From: Blepharisma japonicum
Taxonomy: Eukaryota; Ciliophora; Heterotrichea; Heterotrichida; Blepharismidae
Reading direction: 5' to 3'
Assembly (NCBI GenBank): GCA_949751835.1
Contig: CATKHK010000017.1
Location: 124,001-188,000, forward strand
DNA length: 64,000 bases
Shown: piece after piece, positions 31,594-42,397 of the stretch
Numbering within the stretch: position 1 is the stretch's first letter
Layout of the letters: every line of letters starts with the position of its first letter
Notes under the pieces: generated by a model
The model's input: the letters and a program-made list of their open reading frames with translations, nothing else
Databases searched by the model: none
Told to the model about the DNA's origin: nothing
Translations under genes and position numbers: made by a program

Positions 31594-32985
31594 TTAAATG
31601 TCCCTTTCTTGTAAGCTAACAACTTCAAAACCTAAATACCTTATAATATCATCTTCAGTTTTTGCCTTCATAACAGTTTTTCCATTTGAAAGCCTATAAA
31701 GGCCAGTATTTGACAGCCTCAGCCCTCTTTTTTTCGCTTCTGATCTTAGCAATATGTTATAAGCCATTGATCCTGTGAAATATAAGATCGCAAAAGGATA
31801 TTCTTCTCGGGTGCATAAAAAGATATCGAGTCTTCTATGTGGCTTATCTCCAAGCTTTACAATTCCCATATATTTGTGTTTTGCATTAGTAAAGGAATAT
31901 TTTGTAAGTCCAGATCTTTCAAGCTCAACTATAAGATCAGTCAATGTATTTTTTTTGTCACTTGCAATAACAATGTCAATGTCATCAATTAATTCTCTTC
32001 CACGTCTATATGAGCCACAGATTTCCATTTCTGCGTCCTCGTCTATAGCTTTTAATTTTTCTTTGACAATGTTTGCAATTTCTTCAATTTCGTCTCTAGG
32101 CACTTGCAACTTTAATTCATCATATAGATCAATTGCTACTTTTTCATTATCAGTAAAATATTCAGGATTTTCTTGATTATATCTTTTGATGTCATCAATT
32201 GTTTTAAGACCTTTTTCATATAATTCTTCAGCTTTTCTAGGCCCAATCCCGAATATATTCTCTAATTCGCCTAAAGATTTGACATGTGTGTCTTGTTCTA
32301 ATCTTTTGGTTCTTTTTAAATATCCAGTTTTTAAAATTTTATCTATTTTTCTGAGGGTTTTATCACCAATTCCTTTAATATTTTCAAGCTGGCTTGCATC
32401 TGTAACTTTATAAGGCAGCATTTTTAATGTTCTTACAATCTTATTATATGCAATTGCTCTACCTCTATCTCCTGATGATTCATAATATTCTTTTAGCTTG
32501 CTTAATTCATTTACCAAATTTTCATTCTTATTTTCAACTTTTGTTCCAGGAGGCTCTTTTTTCTCTTTTGTTTTCCCTTTTACAGCCTTTTTTGCCGGCA
32601 AAGGTTCCATTACTTCAGCTTTCCTTTTAAATGCTTTTTTTGTGGTTTCTTTTTTACTTGATAATTCGGGGTCTTCCCATTTATATTCATCAATTGGTAA
32701 GACTCTCTTATAAATAAATGATAAATTTGCCCAGTCTGGCTTAACTATATTAAGTCTTCTCAACGATTTTACATTGAGCTTTTTTTGTAATGAATCTTTT
32801 TGAATTGCTTCCGGGACAATTATATGTGTATAAGTGCTGATGTTTTGTGATGGGCTATTTTCTAAAATTTCAGCATTTCCGCCATTCTTTGCGATTTGCT
32901 TTTTTATTGTATCAGCTGCTTGAGCGGTAAATCCATGGACTTTTGAAATTATTAGAGCCTTGATATCTTTGAACTTTTCTGACAT
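31594..32985 (-). CDS. BRCT-containing family X DNA polymerase (Pol lambda/mu-like)
   Basis: 463 aa. An N-terminal BRCT domain (about 7-95) is followed by a basic, Pro/Lys-rich linker. The Pol X core then shows a helix-hairpin-helix LENIFGIGPRKAEEL, catalytic Asp335 and Asp337 in LIDDIDIVI, the third Asp387 in RRLDIFL, and FTGSMAYNILLRSEAKKRGL. BRCT plus Pol X is the layout of Pol lambda, Pol mu and TdT, which fill gaps in non-homologous end joining. The YFTGS..FN-type sugar-gate region reads FTGSMAYN. No introns and no TGA codons. Confidence 0.93.
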   Translation of the reverse strand: MSEKFKDIKALIISKVHGFTAQAADTIKKQIAKNGGNAEILENSPSQNISTYTHIIVPEAIQKDSLQKKLNVKSLRRLNIVKPDWANLSFIYKRVLPIDEYKWEDPELSSKKETTKKAFKRKAEVMEPLPAKKAVKGKTKEKKEPPGTKVENKNENLVNELSKLKEYYESSGDRGRAIAYNKIVRTLKMLPYKVTDASQLENIKGIGDKTLRKIDKILKTGYLKRTKRLEQDTHVKSLGELENIFGIGPRKAEELYEKGLKTIDDIKRYNQENPEYFTDNEKVAIDLYDELKLQVPRDEIEEIANIVKEKLKAIDEDAEMEICGSYRRGRELIDDIDIVIASDKKNTLTDLIVELERSGLTKYSFTNAKHKYMGIVKLGDKPHRRLDIFLCTREEYPFAILYFTGSMAYNILLRSEAKKRGLRLSNTGLYRLSNGKTVMKAKTEDDIIRYLGFEVVSLQERDI

Positions 32986-33300
32986 TATTTTTTAATTGAA
33001 AATAAGACTTTATGTTTAAGATTTCATTTATTTGAATGGCTATCAATCTCCCGATAATCATTTAATTCGTTTATCTAATTTTGCTATTTGCCAGAATCGA
33101 TAAGTATGGCAAACATTAAAAATCATCATTTTAAATCAAATTAAATTTAATATTTTAATCTTATAATTAAGTTGATAAAATGATAAGTCGAGACTGAAAA
33201 TAATTCTGTGCTATTTAATGTATTAATTTTATTATAGCTATGCTGGGCTTTTAAAAGCGAAATACTACCTATTTCCTAAAAACATATATCTTATTTACAA
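32986..33300. other. AT-rich intergenic region
   Basis: Spacer between two minus-strand genes; nothing else was seen. Confidence 0.55.
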
Positions 33301-34704
33301 TTAGCTATTATCTTTTGCAACTATAACTTTCCTAGACGCAGCAACTGGCTCTGACCCAAATGAAGATCTTCTAACTCTATTATTATTCCCTCCATCTTTG
33401 TTAATCGGTGAAGTATCTTTAAGCTCTTCATCATAGTAAAAAGCAGCGGTATGGTTAACCCTTGGAATATCAGGTAGATTTCTTATTATAGCCGCTCCTT
33501 CTCTTGATCCTCTTTTGGCTCTTTTGAGCCACTTATGATTCAATGCATCCTTAGCTGAAAGTCTTAAATCAGGATCTGGCTGGCATAATTTCAATACAAG
33601 GTCAACTGCATCTTTTGAAACTTTTTTCCAATGCTTTTGTGAAAAATAAACAACCCCTTGCTTATTAGATTTTAAAATTTCTTTTGTATTCCTGCCTGGA
33701 AAAGGAGATCTCCCAGACAAAAGCATAAATAAGCAGACTCCGATCCCAAATAAATCAATTTTCACTCCATATGACTGCTTCCTCAATATTTCTGGTGCTA
33801 TATACCCAGGAGATCCACAGCGCAAAGTTTGATCATTTTCATTGCAAATTCCAGCTAAGCCAAAGTCAATTAATTTAAACTTTGCTGGGTTTTCTGAACA
33901 AATCATTATGTTTTCTAATTTAATATCTCTGTGAACTATATTTTTCGAATGAAGATAATTAAGGGTCAGGAGCATTTCAAAGAGAAATTCAGATGCTTTT
34001 CTTTCAGAGAAAGATTCTACTTTAAATATTTTTTGAAGCATATTAGTCCCTGGGGCATAGTCCATAATTAGATGAATATGAGATGCACTCTCATAAACCT
34101 TATATAGCTTTGTAATATTATGATGATCAATTGTACGTAAGATTTCTATTTCATTTGCAACAGCTCAAACTGCTTTCATATTTGACAGCGAAGATTTGTC
34201 AATAGATTTAAGGGCGTAATTGTCATAGGAATCTAGATCGTCTACTAAGTAAACTGTTGCATAGCTGCCTTGTCCTAGAGTTTTTATTATTGCGTAATCG
34301 TCTTCTACATCAGTTAAAATCGATACTTTTGATAAAACGTTAACCCAGCGGTCTAACTCGTCAGTATTTTCAGTATAAAAATCCTGTAAAACTTCATTTT
34401 GGTAAAGCTTAAAGCCTGATCTAGTTTCTACTGAATTTGCTTCTAAAAAAGCTTCTAGGATTTTCCATCTGATGTTTGACACTGATTCTATCTCATTGCT
34501 ATTTACTTTATATTTATATAGGGAAGTAGCTGTAAGCACAAAATATTGAGATACTAAAAAACCTTCAGAATTTGAAATAAGTAGGTAGCCTTGATGAAGT
34601 TTGTTTGAAGATATATCAGATGATGATTTCTCATCTGTCTTGTGCCAAAACTCTAGCGACTTGTTGATCTCTTCATCCACTTGTCTAAATATTGATAAAA
34701 ACAT
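33301..34704 (-). CDS. PH-domain Ser/Thr protein kinase
   Basis: 467 aa read through one TGA (MKAVWAVANE). Residues about 35-127 form a PH-type domain (HQGYLLI, YFVLTATSLYKYK, DELDRWVNVL with the conserved Trp). The kinase domain (about 137-390) has GQGSYA, ALKSIDK, HRDIKLEN, LIDFGLAG and GYIAPEI, closest to CAMK-type kinases. An N-terminal PH domain next to a kinase recalls AKT or protist PH-kinases, but the AGC hallmarks (C-tail hydrophobic motif) are missing. Phosphoinositide-controlled recruitment is inferred. Confidence 0.9.
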
Positions 34705-34714
34705 TGTGGTTTTA

Positions 34715-34892
34715 TTATTTTTTTATATGTATCTTGAATTTCATTATTTTTTTAAGTTTAGTTTTTAGAACAAAAAGCAATGCAAATATCCCTAATGGAA
34801 AAATTAACATTGCAGCCAAAAGAAAATGATCTTTCCACGCTCTGCCAACAAAGGTAACATTTTTTGCTTTCTTTCCAAATTTTATGTTAAAA
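34715..34892 (-). CDS. Possible small single-TM protein, start unresolved
   Basis: A minus-strand frame ending in TAA reads FGKKAKNVTFVGRAWKDHF, then a hydrophobic stretch (LLAAMLIFPLGIFALLFVL), then a lysine-rich tail. It looks protein-like, but no ATG opens it before an upstream stop, and no 15-nt intron with A10 was found. The internal Met in the hydrophobic run is a poor start. It lies 10 bp upstream of the PH-kinase start. Confidence 0.3.
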
Positions 34893-34935
34893 ACTATATA
34901 TTAAAATTTAATTTATTATTTTAGAATCAATATAA

Positions 34936-36438
34936 ATGACTAATAAAATACTAGATTTTGTTAATCTCGCTGAATTCACAAGCTCAAAGAGCGAATATGA
35001 CAAATTGTCAGGCAAAAAATATCAAGCTTCTACTAAAATAGCACTGCTCAACTTAACAAATTCATTAGCAAAAGAGCTTAAGCAAGTTAAAGCGTCTATG
35101 ATTTCAGAGACAGTCAAACTATTTTTCGACTTGAATTTAGCTTTATCAAAAAATTTACAAAAAATAAACGACCAACTTAGCATCTGTAAGAATTTGAGAA
35201 ATGAGATTTTATCTGCTGGAGAAAAGTTCAGTTGAGAAGCCACTAATACTCAATTGTTACTATTTAAGGCATCAGGTAAAGCCGTCTATTTATTTAGTAA
35301 AGAATGAAAAGAAATTTTTGAGTTTTTGCCTAAAGATTCTTTATCAAGAATAGAGCAAAATCATGAAACTTTATATCCTGGATTTCTAATTTGGATGAGG
35401 TCGAAATTGCATGACAATGAGTTGAAATTGAGGTTCTATAAGGATTTGCTTGATAATGATAAAAAATTAGGGAATATATGTGATGAGGATCCGAAATGAT
35501 TAATTGATAAAATTGCTAATATTAAAGAGAGCTTATGCAACTATAATAAAAAAGGAATTTATTCATATCTATGCAAATCCGATTTTTCTTTTAAAGAGAA
35601 AGTTCGCTATTTATCAAATACAATCAATAGCATTTTTGAGAAATATGAGCTGATTATACAGAAAAACCTGCCTGATAAAATTATTAATAGTTCTAATTGC
35701 CTTATTTTTGGCTTGTCAAAGGATATCTATACAAATCTAGTATTTTATGATACTGAGTCTAAGATGCAGATGCACAAAACAATAGATATGCCCAATGCAC
35801 TTGACGAATCCTCATATATAATTCAGCTTCCCAATAATAAATTACTTTGCCATCGGGAAAAGCCTAACCCTCGTAACTGATACATAATCGACACCGTGAC
35901 ATTTAAATATAGAATTTTACCAAACAGCTTTTTGTGCTGATTTTTAGGAGGAGTTTACCATGACAACTCTATATATATTTATGGAAAAAACGCAGTAAAA
36001 TTAAATTCTGCATTAAAATTCGATATGAATGTGAATAAATGAAAGAAACTTCCGAACTTGCCTATTTCTCATTTTAGATGTTCATGCATTGTTTTTAATA
36101 ATTCTATTTTAATCTGTGGAGATATTGCAGTTTATAAGTATGACACTAAAATCGAAAGCTATTCTGCAATAATTACAGACAGCCTCGAGATTCGCCCAAA
36201 GTTTCTGATGCAAGGAGGTAAAAGGGCTTATTTAATTGATTTTAAGGGGATGATCTATGAAAGTAATGTGAATGATGAATATAGCTGAAATTTATTTTGC
36301 AGGTTTTTAGGAAAGCCTAGATTGGGATTCTCATATAAATGAGCAGATAATTCGATATATTTTGGGTTTTCAGATAAATTAGGGCTGGACTATTATAAAT
36401 TGAGCATAGATAAAAAAAGAGTTAAAAAGATAGATTAG
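34936..36438 (+). CDS. Kelch-type beta-propeller protein with helical N-terminus
   Basis: 500 aa with about ten Trp encoded by TGA, the heaviest use in the window. The first about 230 residues are helical and partly coiled coil. The C-terminal half shows degenerate kelch blades (FLGGVYHDNSIYIYG, MNVNKWKKLPNLPISHFRCS, VFNNSILICGDIAVYKYD). Kelch propellers bind actin or act as substrate adaptors; here no BTB or F-box was recognised. Ends in TAG. Function is unknown. Confidence 0.82.
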
Positions 36439-36930
36439 AATTAGAATTAACTGGGTGTTTTGGCCTCTTCTTTTATAGATAGTGTTCTATAAAGATCATC
36501 TAGATGATGTCTGATAGCATTAGCGAATTGAATGATTTCAATCTCTGGTAATTGTGAGCCCTGGTTGAAACCCTGACTTCTCAGAAGTGTCATTTCTCTA
36601 TAGGCTGACAACCTTTCCTGATCATCTTAGTTCTTTTGCCTACCAATCACCCTGTCTGGAATCCATCAATTGAGAATTGTTTGTCTTCTCCCTTTTTCAG
36701 ATAATTTTGGATAAATCCCTAATCGATTCAACGATTTGGGGCAGACCACTGCAATAGCTTAAGCAGGCAGGTCGTTCTGGTCTACATGGGCATCCACTGA
36801 TTTGAGCGCTTCATGCAAAAAGATTTACAAGCAGTTCTAATTGGATTAGGACATAAAATAGTGGATTTGCACTTTGGCCCTTACCTTAAAATCTCTGCTC
36901 CATAAACCATGCAGGATATACGTAGGCAAA
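36439..36930 (-). other. Anomalous segment with decayed coding-like frames
   Basis: This stretch is richer in G/C than other spacers. On the minus strand one frame is protein-like over about 120 codons (GIYPKLSEKGRRQTILNWW, later GFNQGSQLPEIEIIQFANAI) and ends TPS before a stop. It is interrupted several times by TAA/TAG that no 15-nt A10 intron removes. Other frames are also unusually open, including about 50 codons on the plus strand. It could be a dying gene, a remnant of a mobile sequence, or chance in GC-richer DNA. No family was recognised. Confidence 0.3.
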
Positions 36931-37245
36931 TATGAAAGTGATGGAATTAAAAGGCATAATTTAAAGTATTTTCACCAAATTTTAATGGCTTACAGTAGAT
37001 CTAGATTATATAAGCTAATATTGCATAAAAATATATTTAACTAATAATACCTATGAAAATAGCTTGTGATACAGTATCACTAAAAATATCTGTAAATCAT
37101 TCTAAGAATCATTCTAAAAATCATTTATTAATTTATTAAATTAATTTGAAATTTACTTCCCTTTTGTCTTAATTTCTATCGCCACATATATTTTTATTAG
37201 CTTTATTTATCTCTATCATCCCTATTTATTATTTAGCGGTGTGAA
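36931..37245. other. AT-rich promoter-side spacer of the importin-5 gene
   Basis: Low-complexity AT-rich DNA with short local repeats (ATCATTCTAA twice near 37099). No gene was seen. Confidence 0.5.
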
Positions 37246-40200
37246 ATGGAAGGTGTGTCTGAGGCCCAAATTCAAAGCGTTCTAGGCATGCTTACAGCTG
37301 TCCTGAGCCCAAATAACGAAGTAAGAAAACAACAAGAAGCTCTTCTTATGCAACTTCGCAACGAGCATCCCAATGAATTTGTTCTTTGTCTCTTGCATAT
37401 CCTTAGACACTCTCCAGATTCATCAATCCGCACATTGTCATCAGTCATTCTCCGCCAGCTTTTCACATCTCTCCACACATCAACAAAGGTTTGGGACAAA
37501 TTAAGCGCCCAAGTCCAAAACTCCACCAAAATCAGCCTTCTAGATTCCCTCGAGCAAGAATCCTCATGGTCGATCCTCAAGAAAATCGGCGAAGTCATCG
37601 CAGAACTTGCAGTTTTGCTCTTTGCTGAAGATGAAAATGGAAAATGGGATGAACTTCTTCCATTCCTCACCAGAAATCTTGCTGGGCAAGGAAAACAAGC
37701 AGCAGCTGCTTGCCACATTTTAGCAGGCCTTTGCACATTTTTCAATGAAGAGCTGGCTAAAGAAAAGACCAGCCTCAAGCAGCTCTTTTTGAATCATTTA
37801 TCAAGCAATGAAGTCGAGCTGAGACTTTCTGTAATTGATTTTATTGGCAATTTATTAGGAATTGCTGAAAAAGAAGATATGAAATTCTATTGGGATATTA
37901 TTCCTAATATACTTATTTCAGCAGTCTGGATCATCGAAAACCACCAATTATACGCAGACGAAGTCTTAAAAAACCTCAGAGATCTCGCTGAGACAGAACC
38001 AAAATTCTTTAAAGGTCGCATACAAATTGCTTACGAATTTGTTGACAGAGTTTGTAATTTACAAACTGAGAATTTAGGAATCAAACACTTGTCGCTGGAA
38101 TTTATTGTAGCTTTGGCTGGAAGACTTCATAAGGAATTCCAAGAGAAAAAAGAAATTGCGGTAAACCTTTGTACAAAAATATTCCAAACAATGATCAGCA
38201 TTGATGAAGAAGTTGATGCAGCTTGGGCTTGTCCTCCTGAAGGCTTTGAAGAGCCTGATGATGAGGAAGAAGAAGGAGTAGAAATTGATTATGCTAAGCT
38301 TGGAAGAAAACAATTGACTAGCATGATTGAAGGAGTGGGAGAATCATTTTTGCTACCGACTGTATTAGGATTGATTCAAACTGCTCTTACAACTCCATCA
38401 GAAGACTGGAGAATTAAATATGCAGCTCTTATGACCATTTCAGAGCTTGGACAGTTTATTGAAGAATCTGAAAAAATTGCAGAATTGGTACCAATTCTTC
38501 AAGCCCATACAAATCAAAGTTTACATGCTAAAATCAGATATGCAGCTTACCATTGTCTAGGACAACTAAGTGAAGACTATGAAGAAGAATTCCAATCAGC
38601 TCACCATCAAGTTGTCGTCCCACTTTTAGTCGCAGGCATCGCTGACCCAGTTCCAAGAGTTGCTGCCAGTGCTGCAGATGCTCTAGGAAAATTCATGGAA
38701 AACTGTGGCCCGACCTTAGTCTCAGAGTACATAAACTCAATAATGCCAATAATTATTGAAAAATTAGGCCAACAAAACTGCTCCATTGTAATTGAAGAAA
38801 TTTTAATTGCAATTTCTGACATTGCTGACTCTGGCAAAGAGTGCTTTAACCCTTACTATCAACCACTTATGGCAATTTTCTTGAGACTTATAAGAGCTTA
38901 TACAGCTAAAGAGTACCAAAGAATAAGAGGAAAGGCTATTGAAAGTATGACCATGATCTGCACATCCGTTGGAAAAGAGCTATTTGCCCCTTATGTAGCT
39001 GAAACAATGGGAATGCTTAAAGAAATCCAAGACTCTACTACTGATACAGACCCTATTAAAGCTTATCTTTTAGGAGCTTGGCAAAGAATCGTTGCAACTT
39101 TGCAGGCTGACTTTGCTCCTTACTTGCAAGGAATTCTCCCAGGACTATTGAGTGCTGCTAGTGCCACTGCTATAGTATCAGTCGAATCTGAGCCTGATGC
39201 TTTAGTTGATTTAGCATCACTAGTATCTGAAGCTTCCAAAAAAGTATCAATCAACACCACAGACTTAGAAGACAAAGACTTAGCATTACACGCATTAATT
39301 ACCATAATAGATGTCCTAAAAGAGTTATACGCCCCATATGCTGAACAAACTACATCAATTGTGCTTCCACTAATTAACTACACCCCTAATGAGCACATTA
39401 GACAAGCAGCTGCTACCTTATGTGGGTCACTAATAGGCTCAGTTAAAGCTTTAAACACTCCTGAAGCAGACCAAATAGTCATAAACATGGCTAGACTTTT
39501 CTTAGGAGCTCTCTGGCAAGCCACTGCAGTTGAGCTTGATACAGAAACCATTGTAGCTCAATTAGGAGCTATCAAAGTTGTCATTGAAGCTCCAAGGCAC
39601 AAATTCATGTCTCCTGAAGAAGTCACAGGATCAGGTGAAAAACTCATCAAAATGCTTGAAAGCTCTTTAGAAAGAAGAGCCAGGAACAAAGCATTGGACT
39701 TGGGATCTGATGATAGTGAAGATGAATTAATCAAAGAAATCAATAAAAATGAAGAAGATTCATTACATACACAAATTTCTGAGGTTTTAGGATCTTTATT
39801 CAAAACTCACAGAGAATTTTCATTGGAGATTGTGAATTTCTTATATTCACATGTACTGAGCAAGTTCTTGGCCCCTGATACCACTGATGAGGATCATAAA
39901 TTTGCAATTTTTGTCATTGACGATGTCGTGGAATTTGTAGGGCAAGATTTGGCTGGTGATAAATGGAACTCTTTGGCAGAAGCGTTGGTTAGGTTTACTG
40001 CTGATGCCAATGATGCAGTTAGACAAGCAGCATCATATGGAATTGGAATTTTAGCTATTTACAGCAATTCCGCAGCCTTTGCGCCATGGACTGAACAGAT
40101 ACTAGTTGCTTTGGATAAATCAATAAACTTCCCAATGGGAACCAATAAAAAGTCTCATGGATACGCCAAAGATAACGCTATAGCAGCACTCGGGAAAGTC

Positions 40201-40548
40201 ATAAAGCATCAGTCAGGAAGCATTAATTCAGCTGCAATTGTACCAGTTTGGATTAATTTACTACCTTTGAGACGTGACAAAGAAGAAGCGAAAATAATGC
40301 ACGATTTGTTAGCTGATATCACAATTGGAAACATGAACTTAGCTATTGGAGAAACCCATGAAAGACTGGAGCATGTCGTTAAAATCTTTGCAGAAATCCT
40401 TGAAACTAAGCTTGTCAAAGACGAAACAGTCCCTAAAATTAAGCAAATCATTCAGATGATGCAAAGCGCTGGAATTCCAACTTTACCACAAATCTGGGCT
40501 TCATTAACGGATATCCAAAGATCAAAATTGACTAAAATAATGGCCTAA
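37246..40548 (+). CDS. IPO5: Importin-5 / karyopherin beta-3 (Kap121-like)
   Basis: An 1100-aa HEAT-repeat protein matching importin-5 in length. It contains the diagnostic central block EGVEIDYAKLGRKQLTSMIE, preceded by an acidic loop, and then EDWRIKYAALMTISELGQ. Importin-5 carries ribosomal proteins and histones into the nucleus and releases them on RanGTP binding. Codons are richer in C and G than in neighbouring genes, and every Trp is TGG, as expected for strong expression. No introns. Confidence 0.95.
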   Translation: MEGVSEAQIQSVLGMLTAVLSPNNEVRKQQEALLMQLRNEHPNEFVLCLLHILRHSPDSSIRTLSSVILRQLFTSLHTSTKVWDKLSAQVQNSTKISLLDSLEQESSWSILKKIGEVIAELAVLLFAEDENGKWDELLPFLTRNLAGQGKQAAAACHILAGLCTFFNEELAKEKTSLKQLFLNHLSSNEVELRLSVIDFIGNLLGIAEKEDMKFYWDIIPNILISAVWIIENHQLYADEVLKNLRDLAETEPKFFKGRIQIAYEFVDRVCNLQTENLGIKHLSLEFIVALAGRLHKEFQEKKEIAVNLCTKIFQTMISIDEEVDAAWACPPEGFEEPDDEEEEGVEIDYAKLGRKQLTSMIEGVGESFLLPTVLGLIQTALTTPSEDWRIKYAALMTISELGQFIEESEKIAELVPILQAHTNQSLHAKIRYAAYHCLGQLSEDYEEEFQSAHHQVVVPLLVAGIADPVPRVAASAADALGKFMENCGPTLVSEYINSIMPIIIEKLGQQNCSIVIEEILIAISDIADSGKECFNPYYQPLMAIFLRLIRAYTAKEYQRIRGKAIESMTMICTSVGKELFAPYVAETMGMLKEIQDSTTDTDPIKAYLLGAWQRIVATLQADFAPYLQGILPGLLSAASATAIVSVESEPDALVDLASLVSEASKKVSINTTDLEDKDLALHALITIIDVLKELYAPYAEQTTSIVLPLINYTPNEHIRQAAATLCGSLIGSVKALNTPEADQIVINMARLFLGALWQATAVELDTETIVAQLGAIKVVIEAPRHKFMSPEEVTGSGEKLIKMLESSLERRARNKALDLGSDDSEDELIKEINKNEEDSLHTQISEVLGSLFKTHREFSLEIVNFLYSHVLSKFLAPDTTDEDHKFAIFVIDDVVEFVGQDLAGDKWNSLAEALVRFTADANDAVRQAASYGIGILAIYSNSAAFAPWTEQILVALDKSINFPMGTNKKSHGYAKDNAIAALGKVIKHQSGSINSAAIVPVWINLLPLRRDKEEAKIMHDLLADITIGNMNLAIGETHERLEHVVKIFAEILETKLVKDETVPKIKQIIQMMQSAGIPTLPQIWASLTDIQRSKLTKIMA

Positions 40549-40667
40549 TCAGCTTTTTAATTAAATTCATTTTATTAGCGCTATTTTATTTATTCTTTAC
40601 TTAAGGATAATTTAACGTTTTTATATATAAAAGTTAATAGGTAAAAGATATTCATGATTAAACAATA

Positions 40668-41432
40668 ATGTCTAAGCTAGATTTAAAGAGCTCGCTCAAG
40701 CTGATTTCGACGTTAAAATCCTCAAGATACAATGAAACACTTGAAAGTTCACTATGTACAGAATGCGAGAACAGTTTTCTCCAAGAAACCAGCTTTAACA
40801 GTGACATTGACATGGAAATCAGAGCAGAAATAGAATCAAAATTTAAAAAGTCTCAAACAAATACAAATTATGTATTTCCAAGAGAAATCCCATTAGGGTC
40901 TTCAAAGAAGAAGCAAACAGCCAAATCATCAACAAGGCCAAAAAGTGTCTTAAGAAATATGAGCAAGTTGACAGTTGAAAAACCACTGAAATCTATGTCA
41001 AGAACTAATATTTCAAGTGAAGTTTCGACTAACCGATCAACTGCACACACATTAAGTCTTCAAAAACTGTAAATTTTATACAGGAAAAAGAAACAGGTGA
41101 ATTGTGAAACTAAATCAACTGTAAAGGCTCTACTAAAAGTAAGGCACATTTCGAACCCAAAACAAAGGAATAATGTTTCTCATAATAGAACTAGAAGTGA
41201 CGCTGTAAGAGCAAGAACACCTATTTATTCAAACCAAAGGGAGCTTTCCCCTGAAAAGTCAACAAGGGTTTTGAAAAATAAAGCTTTTAGCATCAAAAAG
41301 CTCCCTGACAACCCTTATAATTTCCCAGTCAAAATTATCCACCAAACACCTTTAAAAGCTGGGAAGCATAAGTATACACATTCAATGGAAAATATAGCTC
41401 CTGGAAGTTCTGGGCGCAGTTATTTTAGCTAA
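40668..41432 (+). CDS. Unrecognised basic disordered protein, one intron
   Basis: Two exons around a 15-nt intron (41069-41083) give 249 aa. The protein is Ser/Thr/Lys/Arg-rich with few hydrophobic residues. The C-terminus has a patterned stretch, NPYNFPVKIIHQTPLK. A CTEC pair occurs near residue 32. No domain was recognised; a microtubule- or nucleic-acid-associated role is conceivable from composition only. Confidence 0.75.
41069..41083 (+). other. 15-nt intron
   Basis: GTAAATTTTATACAG, A at position 10; splits a Leu codon. Confidence 0.9.
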
Positions 41433-41501
41433 TTTGTTAAATAATGACTCAATTATGATTTATTTATCAGTTTTACCCTCTTTTAACTTGAAAGATAATA
41501 A

Positions 41502-41798
41502 ATGGCATCTGCTTCACCAGAGGAAATTCGAGGAATATTAAGAGATGAAAGAAAACTGCATGATATAGCCAAGGCTGCCTTTGATGCAGTGGATACTGAT
41601 CAATCTGGATTTATTGATGAGCCAGAGCTCAGAACTGTAATGTGCAGCGTTGCAGGCGACATTGGGATGGATACTCCTTCAGATAGTGACGTTAGAGATG
41701 TTCTTAGAGAGCTTGATACCAATAGAGATGGAAGAATCAGCTTGGATGAATTTAAAGTCCTTATTAGACAAGTCTTGGAACTCATGGCATCGCAATAA
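41502..41798 (+). CDS. Small two-EF-hand calcium-binding protein
   Basis: 98 aa with two canonical loops, DTDQSGFIDEPE and DTNRDGRISLDE, each with Asp1, Asp3, Gly6 and Glu12. The size is like S100/calbindin or half a calmodulin, a form common among ciliate calcium sensors. No signal peptide or lipid site is seen. Confidence 0.92.
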   Translation: MASASPEEIRGILRDERKLHDIAKAAFDAVDTDQSGFIDEPELRTVMCSVAGDIGMDTPSDSDVRDVLRELDTNRDGRISLDEFKVLIRQVLELMASQ

Positions 41799-42397
41799 AG
41801 AAACTAATAAAATTAACAAGTAATGTGAAGAGTTTAAATTAAAATCTGAGGGAAATTTTTAGATTGTAACTTAAAATAGTGATGATTCTACAGAAAAAGA
41901 GTAAAAAATTGATTTTATTCTTGGAGATAGTATTGAATTAAACTGCATTTATGCGATATTTATATAAATTATAATGCGTATTGTGACTGTTAAATATTAG
42001 GTAATCGAAGTTTGAAAAATATTTGCAGCGATTAAACTTTTTATTAAAAAATTTCTTTCAATTTACATTTCAAAGCATTAATATAATTGTTGACAAAATC
42101 ACAATACAATATTTCTAATCATAATGATCTAGTAACCATATAATTTCCCCACTTACTTCAGCTAAAATTTTCTTTATTTTTGCTCTTTTTCATATATTAA
42201 AGTTATTTACTCCTAAAAATTAATAAAAAAAAAGTATTAAAATGTCCTGTAATTAATGAAAATATACAATTATCTTGCATTGTGCATCATTCTATATTGA
42301 AATAAACAGTAAAAACTTGCTTATTCTTATTTTAATTGCAATCATTATTTATATAAATCTTCACAAATTACCCTAATTTACGCTCTGAGTGCAAATA
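41799..42397. other. AT-rich intergenic region
   Basis: High stop density and no recognisable feature. Confidence 0.55.

Noticed and set aside
36740-36905. Plus-strand 50-codon open frame in the anomalous segment
   Set aside because: No start codon context or family; GC-richer DNA raises chance open frames. Reported only as part of the segment.
37272-40451. Minus-strand frames inside importin-5
   Set aside because: Antisense shadows of the well-supported importin-5 gene.
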